Part shown: piece after piece, positions 12,677 through 20,182 of the stretch
Layout: each line of letters opens with the position of its first letter
Position numbering within the stretch: the stretch's first letter is position 1
Origin: an uncultured Lachnospiraceae bacterium
Lineage (GTDB): Bacteria; Bacillota; Clostridia; Lachnospirales; Lachnospiraceae
Direction of reading: 5' to 3'
Length of the DNA: 23,360 nt
Assembly: GCA_910584585.1 (NCBI GenBank)
Contig: CAJUBP010000013.1
Coordinates: forward strand, 79,326-102,685
Notes under the pieces: generated by a model
What the model was told of the DNA's origin: nothing
Seen by the model: only the letters and a program-made list of their open reading frames with translations
Database searches by the model: none
Program-made: the position numbers and the translations under genes

Positions 12677-14251
12677 TTACTCAGCCTCCATTACTTTCAC
12701 GCCTTCCTTAGCAGTTTTGCCATAGGGAAAAGCAATTCTGTCTTCCATGGTCAGTCCTGATAAAACCTCCACGGCCTGTCCCCAAATGGTCCTTCCGGTC
12801 TGGATATACTGTTTTACCAGCACATTGTTCTCGTCCGCTTTCAGCACATATTTCTTGCCGTCTTCCTCCCGGACATAGGCCTTATCCAGATAAATTCCGT
12901 CATTTTCCTGGGTGTTGGACATGGTGAGATCCACATATTCCCCGTTGCGCAGTCCTTCCGTATCCTCTATATAAGCAGTGTAGGGATAATAAGACACATT
13001 GGGATTCCCTTCCCCGTAAGCATTGCTGTTATCCATGGGATACTGGGAGATCTCTGTAATTTCCGCCTCAAAGTTCTGCCCGCTTTCCCAGGAATTGGCG
13101 TAAACCTTCTGGCCTACCTTAATTTCATCCAGCTGCAATTCGCTTAAAGAACCGCTGACATACAGTCCTTCTGAGCCTGACACTGTCAAAAACGGCTCTC
13201 CGGAAGGGGGATCATCTTTATCGGCAACGCCTTTTACCACTCCGTTAAAGGCGGCTTTTACCACTCCGTCTCCGGAAACTTTTTTCATCTGCTCCAGTTC
13301 CAGTTCTTCTTTTCGTTTACTCAGATCCAAATCCCGGATCTCTTCTTCTTTTTCCTTAATCATAGAAGATAATTCTTCCGCCGTATAGCCTTCCGGTTCT
13401 TCCGGTTCTTCTGGCTCTTCCGGTTCTTCCGGCTCTTCCGGTTCTTCCGGTTCCTCCGGCTCTGTCTCTATCATCTGAGATCTGGTCCGGACCGACCATT
13501 TGGAATCATCCTCCAGCCTGGGGAAACCGCTCTCGCCGCTGATTTCCCAGGAAGTGATTAATTTGCCTGCAAACTCATTGTTCTTATGTATTTCCAGGCT
13601 TACGTATATGGGATCGTCCTCGTCTTCTGAAAGGCTGTTGATAAATTCTCCTAATACAAAACATTCCTGTGTACACAGATAAATATATGGTTTTTCTTCC
13701 GTTCCTTTCCCTTTATTGGGTTTGGAACTGCTGGTAATATAATTATAGGCGTTTTTCGTCTTCTGGGGGGGCAGCGGCTCCGGCGTAGGTTCCGGATCCG
13801 GCGTGGGTTCCGGTTCCGGCTCCTCCGGTTCTTCCGGCTTTGGCGTGATGGGAGTGGTGGACCTAAGCTTTGCCAGCTGCTGGTTGGCTGCCTCTAGCCG
13901 GCTGGTTACCGTGGCAACGTCCAGTTCTTTCATTTCCAATTCCAGATTTGACATCGTCATATCATAAGTAATCAGGGGATCTCCTGCCTTGACCTCCTGC
14001 CCTTCTTCCACGTGCACTTCAGCAATGGTTTTATCTTCTAATGCATAGACATCCTGTGACGAATCATTGGTCACAACTCCGGAACTGGTCATCTCATTTT
14101 CATAGTAATACATATTCAGCTCTGAAACAGGCTGCACTTCCGCTTTCTGATTGTTGCTCTGGTAATTCTGATATGCTTTGATTCCGCCGAAAGCCGCGGC
14201 GCAGACAGCGCCAAGGGATACCACTGTAATGATAACTGCTTTTTTATTCAT
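12677..14251 (-). CDS. ABC exporter adaptor (HlyD/MacA-like) with inserted domain and Pro-Glu repeats
   Basis: Membrane-anchored adaptor of 524 residues. There is one N-terminal membrane segment (about 5-25). The first lipoyl half (VYALEDKTIAEVHVEEGQEV, about 68-87) is followed by a helix to about 130. Then comes an insertion: a Pro/Glu/Thr linker (134-163), a compact region of about 100 residues (165-262, containing EKPYIYLCTQECFVLGEF and ITSWEISG), and a run of EEP repeats to about 290. The return helix (292-328), second lipoyl half (GDGVVKAAFNGVVKGV) and beta-barrel and proximal domains complete the adaptor. The insertion therefore sits at the tip of the helical hairpin. AGGAGG precedes the ATG, which overlaps the ATPase stop by 8 bp, so the two are translationally coupled. 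It is the second adaptor in this operon. Confidence 0.88.
   Translation of the reverse strand: MNKKAVIITVVSLGAVCAAAFGGIKAYQNYQSNNQKAEVQPVSELNMYYYENEMTSSGVVTNDSSQDVYALEDKTIAEVHVEEGQEVKAGDPLITYDMTMSNLELEMKELDVATVTSRLEAANQQLAKLRSTTPITPKPEEPEEPEPEPTPDPEPTPEPLPPQKTKNAYNYITSSSKPNKGKGTEEKPYIYLCTQECFVLGEFINSLSEDEDDPIYVSLEIHKNNEFAGKLITSWEISGESGFPRLEDDSKWSVRTRSQMIETEPEEPEEPEEPEEPEEPEEPEEPEGYTAEELSSMIKEKEEEIRDLDLSKRKEELELEQMKKVSGDGVVKAAFNGVVKGVADKDDPPSGEPFLTVSGSEGLYVSGSLSELQLDEIKVGQKVYANSWESGQNFEAEITEISQYPMDNSNAYGEGNPNVSYYPYTAYIEDTEGLRNGEYVDLTMSNTQENDGIYLDKAYVREEDGKKYVLKADENNVLVKQYIQTGRTIWGQAVEVLSGLTMEDRIAFPYGKTAKEGVKVMEAE
13391..13462 (-). repeat. Eight 9-bp tandem units coding for Pro-Glu repeats
   Basis: The plus strand shows eight successive units of TTCCGGTTC or one- to two-base variants, which read on the minus strand as a repeated Glu-Pro-Glu tripeptide. 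A looser Pro-Glu/Pro-Asp coding stretch lies at about 13770-13855, on the other side of the inserted domain. Confidence 0.85.
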
Positions 14252-14936
14252 TCTCCGCCTCCTCGCTGTCTCCTTCTGTAATTATGCCGTCAATAATGTG
14301 TACGATCCGTTTCGCTCTGGAAGCAATCTTGGGGTCGTGGGTAATCATCACAATGGTTACCCCCTCCTCGTTCAGCTTCTGAAACAGTTCCATAATCTGC
14401 TCGCCGGATTTGGAATCCAGCGCTCCGGTAGGCTCGTCCGCCAGCAGAATCTTGGGATTATTCACCATGGCTCTGGCAATCGCCACCCGCTGTTTCTGTC
14501 CGCCGGAAAGCTGGGTAGGCTTAAATGTCAAACGGTCTCCCAGCCCTACCCGCTCCAATGCCTGGGCTGCCCGCTCTTTTCTCTCTTTTTTCTTAATTCC
14601 GGCATAACTCAAAGGCAATGCCACATTTTCCAGCGCGGACTGTCTGGCAAGAAGCTGAAAGCTCTGAAACACAAATCCAATGCTGCGCAGCCGCAGGTCA
14701 GACATGTCCTTATCCTTGCATTTGAGCACATCTTCCCCGGCAAGCTGATAAGTCCCGGAAGTAGGACGATCCAGACAGCCGATAATATTCATCAGCGTCG
14801 TCTTCCCGGAGCCGGAGGGGCCCATGATGGCCACATATTCCCCTTCTTCCACCTTAAGGGACACATCTTTCAATACCGGAACCACCAGCTTGTCCTGCTG
14901 ATAGTCTTTAAATATATTCTGTAAATCCAATATCAT
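14244..14936 (-). CDS. MacB/LolD-type ABC transporter ATP-binding protein
   Basis: Cytoplasmic ATPase of 230 residues driving the exporter whose permease is at 11390-12643. It has Walker A GPSGSGKTT (39-47), Q-loop FVFQSFQLL, signature LSGGQKQRVAIARA (143-156), Walker B ILLADEPTGALD (163-174) and switch His in MITHD. The short insert and GCLDRPTSG place it with MacB/LolD/FtsE-like ATPases that pair with FtsX-type permeases, not with importers. It starts 21 bp after the first adaptor's stop with GGAGG upstream, and ends in an 8-bp overlap with the second adaptor's start. It is the only ATPase of the operon. Confidence 0.95.
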   Translation of the reverse strand: MILDLQNIFKDYQQDKLVVPVLKDVSLKVEEGEYVAIMGPSGSGKTTLMNIIGCLDRPTSGTYQLAGEDVLKCKDKDMSDLRLRSIGFVFQSFQLLARQSALENVALPLSYAGIKKKERKERAAQALERVGLGDRLTFKPTQLSGGQKQRVAIARAMVNNPKILLADEPTGALDSKSGEQIMELFQKLNEEGVTIVMITHDPKIASRAKRIVHIIDGIITEGDSEEAENE

Positions 14937-14957
14937 TCCTGTTCTTCCCTCCGGTTC

Positions 14958-16436
14958 CTATTCTGCACTCTCTGTGTCTTCACCATCTGTTCCTTCTGTA
15001 TCCGTCTCATCGCTTTCTGAACCGCCGTCAGCAGAATCTTCTTCCCCATCTTCGTATAACTCTTCTTCGCCGTTTGATCCGCTTTCGTCTAATTTTTGAT
15101 CCGACAGCTCATCTAGCAGTTCATTGGGCGCTTCGTCGGATAAATCATCGGATAAATCTTCCTCATTCAGCATCTCCCCTTCTTCTGAGAGTTCTCCGTC
15201 TTCTGAGGTTCCGTCACCTTCGCCTTCTTCTCCTTCCTGGTTATACAGCGGCGACGAATAATCCACTTCCGAAATATCTGTCACGGTAGTTACGCCTTCG
15301 TACAGCCCTTCCATCGGAAAAGCAATGGCGTCTTCTTCCGTCAGCCCTCCGGTTATCTCATAGGCGGCCAGATTCTCATCATATTCTCCCAATTCCACAA
15401 TTCTCTTTTCCAGCTTGTTTTTATCATTGGAAGCCCATACGTAAGCCTCGCCTTCTTCCTGAACGATATATCCCTCAAACAGCCAGAGCCCTTCCTTTGT
15501 CTCGGTCTGTCCTTCATCCATCTCAATAAAAAGGTGCTGCCCCATCATAAGGCCCTCGGTGGATTCCAATGTAATGTAAAACGGATATTTCGTAGCCTTT
15601 TCTGTGCCGCTTCCGGAATCCATATACATATCATCATTGCTTTTTTCCTCATTCTGGGTATCAATTTTGCTGATTGTCCCATTCCAGGTCTGTTCCTCAT
15701 CTACTCTGGAACGGAGAATCACCGGCTGCTCCTCAGAGAGGAACTGCACGTTTGTCTCGCTGACTGTGCCTTTCACCCGATAGTCTCCCACGGCCAGGAC
15801 TGTCATATAGGCGGCTGTTTCTCCTGTCATATCCGTTCCGGATTCATTGATGGCTTTCACCACGCCCGCAATCTTGCTGGTAACCACAGCCTTTTCCAGA
15901 GATTCCTGCTTCTTCTGAATCTCCGCTTTCTTGCTCTCAATATTGTATTCTGTCTGCTTAATGGTGTTCTGTTTCTCCTGGATATCTGCCGTATATTCAA
16001 ATCTCTCGCCTTCTGACGCCGCGTTCTTCTCCCGGGAAAGCTGATTAATCTGGCTCTGCAGATTGGTGATGTCATTCTGCATTCCTTCCAGCTCCAGCTG
16101 CGCCTGCTGAATCTCTCCCTGCACTTCATCCATGTCATATTCAAACAGGGGCGTTCCCTCTTCTACCGTATCTCCTTCTTTGACAAAGACTTCCTTAATC
16201 TCCCGTTCTGAATCCTTATTCACATCCCAGGTCTCCTGCGCCTCCACAACGCCGGAATAACGGCTCTGGCTTCCGGAATTGGCAGAAGTCAGGGAAGAAA
16301 CTGTCTCCACATACACTTTATCCGCACTGCTTCCTGCTCCGCCGTTTCCTCTCAGGTAATACCACGCCGCTGTCCCGGCCACTGCAAGCGCCACTGCCGC
16401 CGCGCCGGCAATAATACCCGCTTTCTTTTTGTTCAT
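14958..16436 (-). CDS. ABC exporter adaptor (HlyD/MacA-like) with long acidic C-terminal tail
   Basis: First gene of the export operon; a membrane-anchored adaptor of 492 residues. Membrane segment about 6-27; lipoyl half EIKEVFVKEGDTVEEGTPLF (79-98); a plain coiled-coil hairpin (about 102-182); second lipoyl half VVTSKIAGVVKAI (184-196); barrel and proximal domains to about 385. Residues 401-492 are almost only Glu, Asp, Ser and Gly, with about 43 acidic residues and a single Lys, and should be disordered. The frame is open to 16487, but ATG 16436 has AGGAGG 6 nt upstream, whereas the ATG at 16442 abuts that site. It resembles the other adaptor in layout but differs in hairpin and tail. The C-terminal tail should lie outside the membrane, near the cell wall. 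Confidence 0.9.
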   Translation of the reverse strand: MNKKKAGIIAGAAAVALAVAGTAAWYYLRGNGGAGSSADKVYVETVSSLTSANSGSQSRYSGVVEAQETWDVNKDSEREIKEVFVKEGDTVEEGTPLFEYDMDEVQGEIQQAQLELEGMQNDITNLQSQINQLSREKNAASEGERFEYTADIQEKQNTIKQTEYNIESKKAEIQKKQESLEKAVVTSKIAGVVKAINESGTDMTGETAAYMTVLAVGDYRVKGTVSETNVQFLSEEQPVILRSRVDEEQTWNGTISKIDTQNEEKSNDDMYMDSGSGTEKATKYPFYITLESTEGLMMGQHLFIEMDEGQTETKEGLWLFEGYIVQEEGEAYVWASNDKNKLEKRIVELGEYDENLAAYEITGGLTEEDAIAFPMEGLYEGVTTVTDISEVDYSSPLYNQEGEEGEGDGTSEDGELSEEGEMLNEEDLSDDLSDEAPNELLDELSDQKLDESGSNGEEELYEDGEEDSADGGSESDETDTEGTDGEDTESAE

Positions 16437-16486
16437 ATTCATCCTCCTAAAATTTATGTAGTGCATTTTTCTCCTGTTGTCCCGCA

Positions 16487-16542
16487 ATTATCTTATCACA
16501 AAACCTTGATAATTCCTAATAAATTTTCTTAAAATTTTCTTA
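16487..16542 (-). promoter_or_regulatory. Export operon promoter with 11-bp tandem boxes
   Basis: AAATTTTCTTA occurs twice in perfect tandem on the plus strand (16521-16531 and 16532-16542). On the minus strand this precedes GATAAT (16492-16487), a 5-of-6 match to -10, while the bases at -35 (about 16510-16515) match poorly. Direct repeats at one helical turn just upstream of a weak -35 are how OmpR-family response regulators activate many exporter operons in Firmicutes. Confidence 0.5.
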
Positions 16543-16628
16543 AAAGAGAATTACTGGCTATTGGCATAAGCGTGACTGGCAACAATTCCAGGGCCTTTTA
16601 TTTCCATTTGTAAATTTGCATTAATGGG

Positions 16629-16657
16629 TTGAAATTTCTTCCTTATTTCTGTAAACT
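16629..16657 (+). promoter_or_regulatory. Sigma-A-type promoter candidate of the chemoreceptor gene
   Basis: TTGAAA (16629-16634), 17 bp, TAAACT (16652-16657). The -35 is good and the -10 moderate. It would give a leader of about 30 nt ending in GGAGG. No clear motility sigma (sigma-D) promoter is seen. Confidence 0.4.
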
Positions 16658-16694
16658 GGATTTATATACAGCACACACCGGGAGGAACACAACT

Positions 16695-18380
16695 ATGAAG
16701 AAAACCATCAGCCAATCCATGTTATCTTTTATTCTAAATGGAATTTCTATCCTGGCGCTTTTATTTCTGATGATCTCGCTTCTTTCTTACGGAAGCGTAA
16801 GCCGGAAATTAAACACCGCCAATGAACAGCGTTTCAGCCTGACCTACAACGCGAACCGGTTTATGAACGGTTCCTCATACCTTACCAACGAAGTGCGGGC
16901 TTTCGCTTCCACGGGCCAGCAGGAACACTATGACAATTACTGGAATGAAGTGGACAATTTACAAAACAGAGACAAAGGCGTGGCCGCCATGCAGGAAATC
17001 GGCATTACCCCCGAAGAGCAGGAAATGATCGACCAGATGTCCGAAATCTCCAATACACTGGTTCCCCTGGAAGAGGAGGCCATGAAAGATGTACAGTCCG
17101 GGAAAATGCAGGAGGCTTTGGACTATGTCTACGGCCCGGATTACAGTTCCTCCATTGCCCAGATTAACGCCCTTAAGGAACAATTCCTCTCCGCTCTGGA
17201 TACCAGAACGCTGGCGCGGGTGGAAACGCTGGAGCGAAACGCAAGATCAATTGAAACATCCATGTTCGTTGCGCTTCTTGTGGTGATTATCATGCAGCTT
17301 ATCAACATGATAACCACTAAGAGACGGGTGCTGCGCCCGGTGATTGCCATACGGGATCAGATGGGGGAAATCTCTCAGGGAAATCTTTCCGCAGACTTTC
17401 CTTTAACTCCCAGCACTTCTGAAATCGGGATGCTGGTAGCCTCCATTCACGAGACAAAACAGGAATTAAAGAAATATATCCATGACATTGACTCCAAACT
17501 TTCTGAAATGGCAAAGGGCAACATGGATCTTGTCATCGGCGACGACTACAGAGGCGAATTCCTGCCGATTCAAGACGCTATGCGCCAGATTGTGGATTCT
17601 TTGAATCATGCGCTGTCACGAATCAATCTGACCGCGGAACAGGTATCGGAAGAATCCCGCCGCATGGCCGAAGACGCCCAGGTCCTTTCCAGCGGCGCAG
17701 TGGCCCAGGCCTCCGCTGTTCAGGAATTATCCGCCAGCATCCAGGAATTGTCCACCCAGGTGGACCGCACTTCCGAAGATGCCGACAATGCCCAGAAATG
17801 TTCCACAGACGCAGCCGCGCTCCTGATGGAAAGCAATGAGAAAATGGCTGATCTGGCTTCGGCTATGGAGGACATCTCCAATGCCTCACAGGAAATCGGC
17901 GGCATTATCAAAACCATTGAGGATATCTCCTTCCAGACAAATATTCTGGCTTTAAACGCCGCTGTAGAAGCCGCCAGAGCCGGAGAGGCGGGCAAGGGAT
18001 TTGCCGTGGTTGCGGAAGAAGTGCAGAGCCTGGCGAACAAGAGTTCTTCCTCCGCCAAGGACATTACGGAACTGATTGAGAATTCCATCAAGATGATTAA
18101 GCAGGGAACTTCCCTGACCACAGATACCACCGAATCTCTGGCAGGCGTTATGGTAGGCGCGAAACAGGCCACCGACCTGATCGAACAGATTGCCGGCTCC
18201 GCCACACAGCAGGCCCAGGCTCTTCACCAGCTTACCGCCGGAATGGAACAGATTGCCGGAGTCGTTCAGACCAACGCAAGCACTGCGGAAAAATCCGCCG
18301 CTTCCGCACAAGAGCTTCAGAGCCAGTCTGAAGAATTAAAAGTTTCTGTACATAAGTTCCGTTTGAGAAAACACAGATAG
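16695..18380 (+). CDS. Methyl-accepting chemotaxis protein
   Basis: Chemoreceptor of 561 residues and the only clear plus-strand gene. Membrane segment 1 is at about 10-33; the extracellular sensor region (about 34-187) is mostly helical and resembles four-helix-bundle MCP sensors; membrane segment 2 is at about 188-207; then a HAMP domain (about 207-262). A long cytoplasmic helical rod has the conserved signalling tip DISFQTNILALNAAVEAARA and GKGFAVVAEEVQSLANKSS, which binds CheA and CheW. The C-terminus ends in KFRLRKHR with no CheR-docking pentapeptide. The open frame extends to 16629, but ATG 16695 has GGAGG 9 nt upstream and starts directly before the membrane anchor. It is divergent from the export operon and convergent with glyA. 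The ligand is unknown. Confidence 0.94.
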   Translation: MKKTISQSMLSFILNGISILALLFLMISLLSYGSVSRKLNTANEQRFSLTYNANRFMNGSSYLTNEVRAFASTGQQEHYDNYWNEVDNLQNRDKGVAAMQEIGITPEEQEMIDQMSEISNTLVPLEEEAMKDVQSGKMQEALDYVYGPDYSSSIAQINALKEQFLSALDTRTLARVETLERNARSIETSMFVALLVVIIMQLINMITTKRRVLRPVIAIRDQMGEISQGNLSADFPLTPSTSEIGMLVASIHETKQELKKYIHDIDSKLSEMAKGNMDLVIGDDYRGEFLPIQDAMRQIVDSLNHALSRINLTAEQVSEESRRMAEDAQVLSSGAVAQASAVQELSASIQELSTQVDRTSEDADNAQKCSTDAAALLMESNEKMADLASAMEDISNASQEIGGIIKTIEDISFQTNILALNAAVEAARAGEAGKGFAVVAEEVQSLANKSSSSAKDITELIENSIKMIKQGTSLTTDTTESLAGVMVGAKQATDLIEQIAGSATQQAQALHQLTAGMEQIAGVVQTNASTAEKSAASAQELQSQSEELKVSVHKFRLRKHR

Positions 18381-18385
18381 ACAAG

Positions 18386-18487
18386 AAGGGGCTGTCGGGA
18401 AATGAAATTTTTCCACAATATATAGTTTGAAGCTCAACAATTCATATCTATATATTGTGGAAATTCGCCATTTCCCGACAGCCCCTT
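18386..18487. mobile_element. MITE-like 102-bp element with long terminal inverted repeats
   Basis: Both ends carry AAGGGGCTGTCGGGAAATG as a perfect 19-bp inverted repeat. After 5 mismatched positions the arms pair again for about 16 bp through TTCCACAATATATAG, leaving an inner loop of about 22 bp. The GGGGCTGTC end resembles termini of IS1182-like elements, suggesting a non-autonomous element moved in trans. No target duplication is obvious in the flanks and no coding capacity is present. Lying between the convergent chemoreceptor and glyA genes, the hairpin may also act as a two-way transcription stop. Confidence 0.65.
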
Positions 18488-18516
18488 GCAACTATTCAGC
18501 TTTCGGCTTCCTACCA

Positions 18517-18571
18517 TTACACATTCTCACGGACTTTGCAGCAAGTGCAAAGTCCTGGGCTGAACTGTTAC
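18517..18571. repeat. Dispersed 55-bp palindromic repeat, copy B
   Basis: This copy is identical to 3470-3524 except for one base in the hairpin loop (GCAAG here, GCAAA there). The 10-bp stem is at 18531-18555. It is 48 bp past the glyA stop, again downstream of a minus-strand gene and in the same orientation as copy A. Confidence 0.75.
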
Positions 18572-18618
18572 CTTTCTGTCAAAATATTCTGCCGCAGCTA
18601 GAGCGTTCCAGAAAACCT

Positions 18619-19857
18619 TTAATTTAACGGATATTTATCCGTCAGCTCTTTTACCATTCTTCGCACTTCCTCTGACGCCGTTTCTCCTTCTTTTATCATT
18701 CTGGCAATGCATTCTGCCGTCTTGTCCATATCATCTTCCCCAAAGCCTCTGGAAGTGATTGCCGGCGTTCCGAGACGGATGCCGCTGGTGACAAAGGGAG
18801 ACTTGGGATCATTGGGGATGGTGTTCTTATTGCTTGTAATATTGACAGAATCCAGCAGTTTCTCCACCGCTTTTCCCGTCAGATCATAGGGCGTCAGATC
18901 CACCAGCATCAGATGGTTGTCTGTTCCGCCGGAAACCAGTTTGATTTCCCGTTTTAATAATCCATTGGCCAGGGCCTGTGCGTTTTTCACAATGTTCTGC
19001 TGATATTCTTTAAAGCTGTCCTCCAACGCTTCCTGAAAGCAAACTGCCTTGGCAGCAATTACATGCATCAGCGGGCCGCCCTGGGTTCCCGGGAAAATAG
19101 CTTTGTTAAAATTAAATTTCTCCGCCATTTCCTGACTTGCCAGAATCATACCGCCTCTGGGCCCCCGCAAGGTCTTATGGGTGGTTGTGGTCACCACATG
19201 GGCATAGGGGATGGGGCTTGGATGAAGTCCCGCCGCCACAAGGCCGGCTATGTGAGCCATGTCCACCATCAGGAAAGCGCCTGCCTCATCGGCAATCTCC
19301 CGAAACCGTTTAAAATCAATGGTTCTGGCATACGCGCTGGCGCCTGCTATAATCAGTTTCGGCTTGCATTCCAGTGCAGTTTCCCGTACTTTTTCATAAT
19401 CAATATACCCCTCATCATTGACGCCGTAAGGAACAATTTTAAAATAAGTGCCGGAAAAGTTCACGGGGCTTCCATGAGTCAGATGTCCGCCGTGATCCAG
19501 ATTCATTCCCATCACCGTATCTCCCGGCTCTAACATGGCAAACTGCACTGCCATATTTGCCTGGGCGCCGGAATGGGGCTGTACATTGGCGTATTCACAG
19601 CCAAACAGCTCTTTTGCCCGTTCTATGGCCAGATTCTCCACCACATCCACACACTCGCATCCGCCGTAATAGCGTTTGCCCGGATATCCTTCTGCGTATT
19701 TATTGGTCATGGGGCTTCCCATTGCCGCCATCACTGCCTTGCTGACCCAGTTTTCAGAGGCAATCAGTTCAATATGGCTGTTTTGTCTCTCCATCTCTGC
19801 AGTAATGGCCGCCGCCACCTGAGGATCTGCTTTCTTTACTTCATCAAATGAATACAT
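18619..19857 (-). CDS. glyA: Serine hydroxymethyltransferase
   Basis: PLP enzyme that interconverts serine and glycine while charging tetrahydrofolate with a one-carbon unit; cytoplasmic. 412 residues, the normal bacterial length. Motifs: ELIASENWVSKAV (29-41), NKYAEGYPGKRYYGG (52-66), HSGAQANMAV, DMAHIAGLVAAG and the PLP lysine K228 in VVTTTTHKTLRGPRGG. The frame is open to 19881, but ATG 19857 has AAAGGA 8 nt upstream, while the upstream ATG has no ribosome site and would overlap the DUF1294 gene. It is the last gene of the five-gene operon, 20 bp after DUF1294. No typical intrinsic terminator follows; the dispersed repeat and MITE-like hairpin lie downstream. Confidence 0.97.
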   Translation of the reverse strand: MYSFDEVKKADPQVAAAITAEMERQNSHIELIASENWVSKAVMAAMGSPMTNKYAEGYPGKRYYGGCECVDVVENLAIERAKELFGCEYANVQPHSGAQANMAVQFAMLEPGDTVMGMNLDHGGHLTHGSPVNFSGTYFKIVPYGVNDEGYIDYEKVRETALECKPKLIIAGASAYARTIDFKRFREIADEAGAFLMVDMAHIAGLVAAGLHPSPIPYAHVVTTTTHKTLRGPRGGMILASQEMAEKFNFNKAIFPGTQGGPLMHVIAAKAVCFQEALEDSFKEYQQNIVKNAQALANGLLKREIKLVSGGTDNHLMLVDLTPYDLTGKAVEKLLDSVNITSNKNTIPNDPKSPFVTSGIRLGTPAITSRGFGEDDMDKTAECIARMIKEGETASEEVRRMVKELTDKYPLN

Positions 19858-19877
19858 AGGTTCTTTCCTTTCTTTTG

Positions 19878-20177
19878 TCATATAGTATTATTTATCATAA
19901 ACCAAGCTGCCGCTGCCTGGGCTGCCAGAATCAGCGGCATTCCCACTGCAAAATACCAGTGCCTGGTCTTATGGCGGAACACGTACATGCCGGCCCAGGC
20001 CCCAAGGCTTCCACCTGCAATGGCAATTCCAAAGAGCGTTCGCTCCGCAATCCGCCATTTCTTATGTTTCGCCTTCCATTTATCCAGCCCCATCAGGGCA
20101 AATCCAATGAGGTTCACCAGAACCAGATACAGGATCAGCCCATATTCCACTTTGATTTCCTGCTGCCACATGCCCAT
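19878..20177 (-). CDS. DUF1294 family small membrane protein
   Basis: A 99-residue membrane protein with three or four hydrophobic stretches: about 11-30 (YGLILYLVLVNLIGFALMG), 47-65 (TLFGIAIAGGSLGAWAGMY) and 76-95. The pattern FALMGLDKWKA-(x)n-RIAERTLFGIAIAGGSLGAWAGMYVFRHKTRHWYF is the DUF1294 signature. No function is established for the family. It starts 5 nt after the DUF368 stop, with AGGA just upstream; the second Met (19,20171 region, residue 3) is an equally good start by spacing. It lies within an operon of PLP enzymes and a lipid carrier translocase, which says little about its role. Confidence 0.85.
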   Translation of the reverse strand: MGMWQQEIKVEYGLILYLVLVNLIGFALMGLDKWKAKHKKWRIAERTLFGIAIAGGSLGAWAGMYVFRHKTRHWYFAVGMPLILAAQAAAAWFMINNTI

Positions 20178-20182
20178 TTTTC

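Noticed and set aside
14178..14924. Plus-strand open frame of 248 codons opposite the ABC ATPase
   Set aside because: Antisense to conserved Walker motifs; no ribosome site and no domain.
16561..16628. Possible sigma-54 or motility sigma promoter before the chemoreceptor gene
   Set aside because: TGGCA-like bases are present but lack the paired GC element, and no TAAA-N15-GCCGATAA pattern was found.
18531..18555. Dispersed-repeat hairpin as the intrinsic terminator of glyA
   Set aside because: The stem is strong but no U-run follows on the minus strand, and the same element is found at another locus as a repeat.
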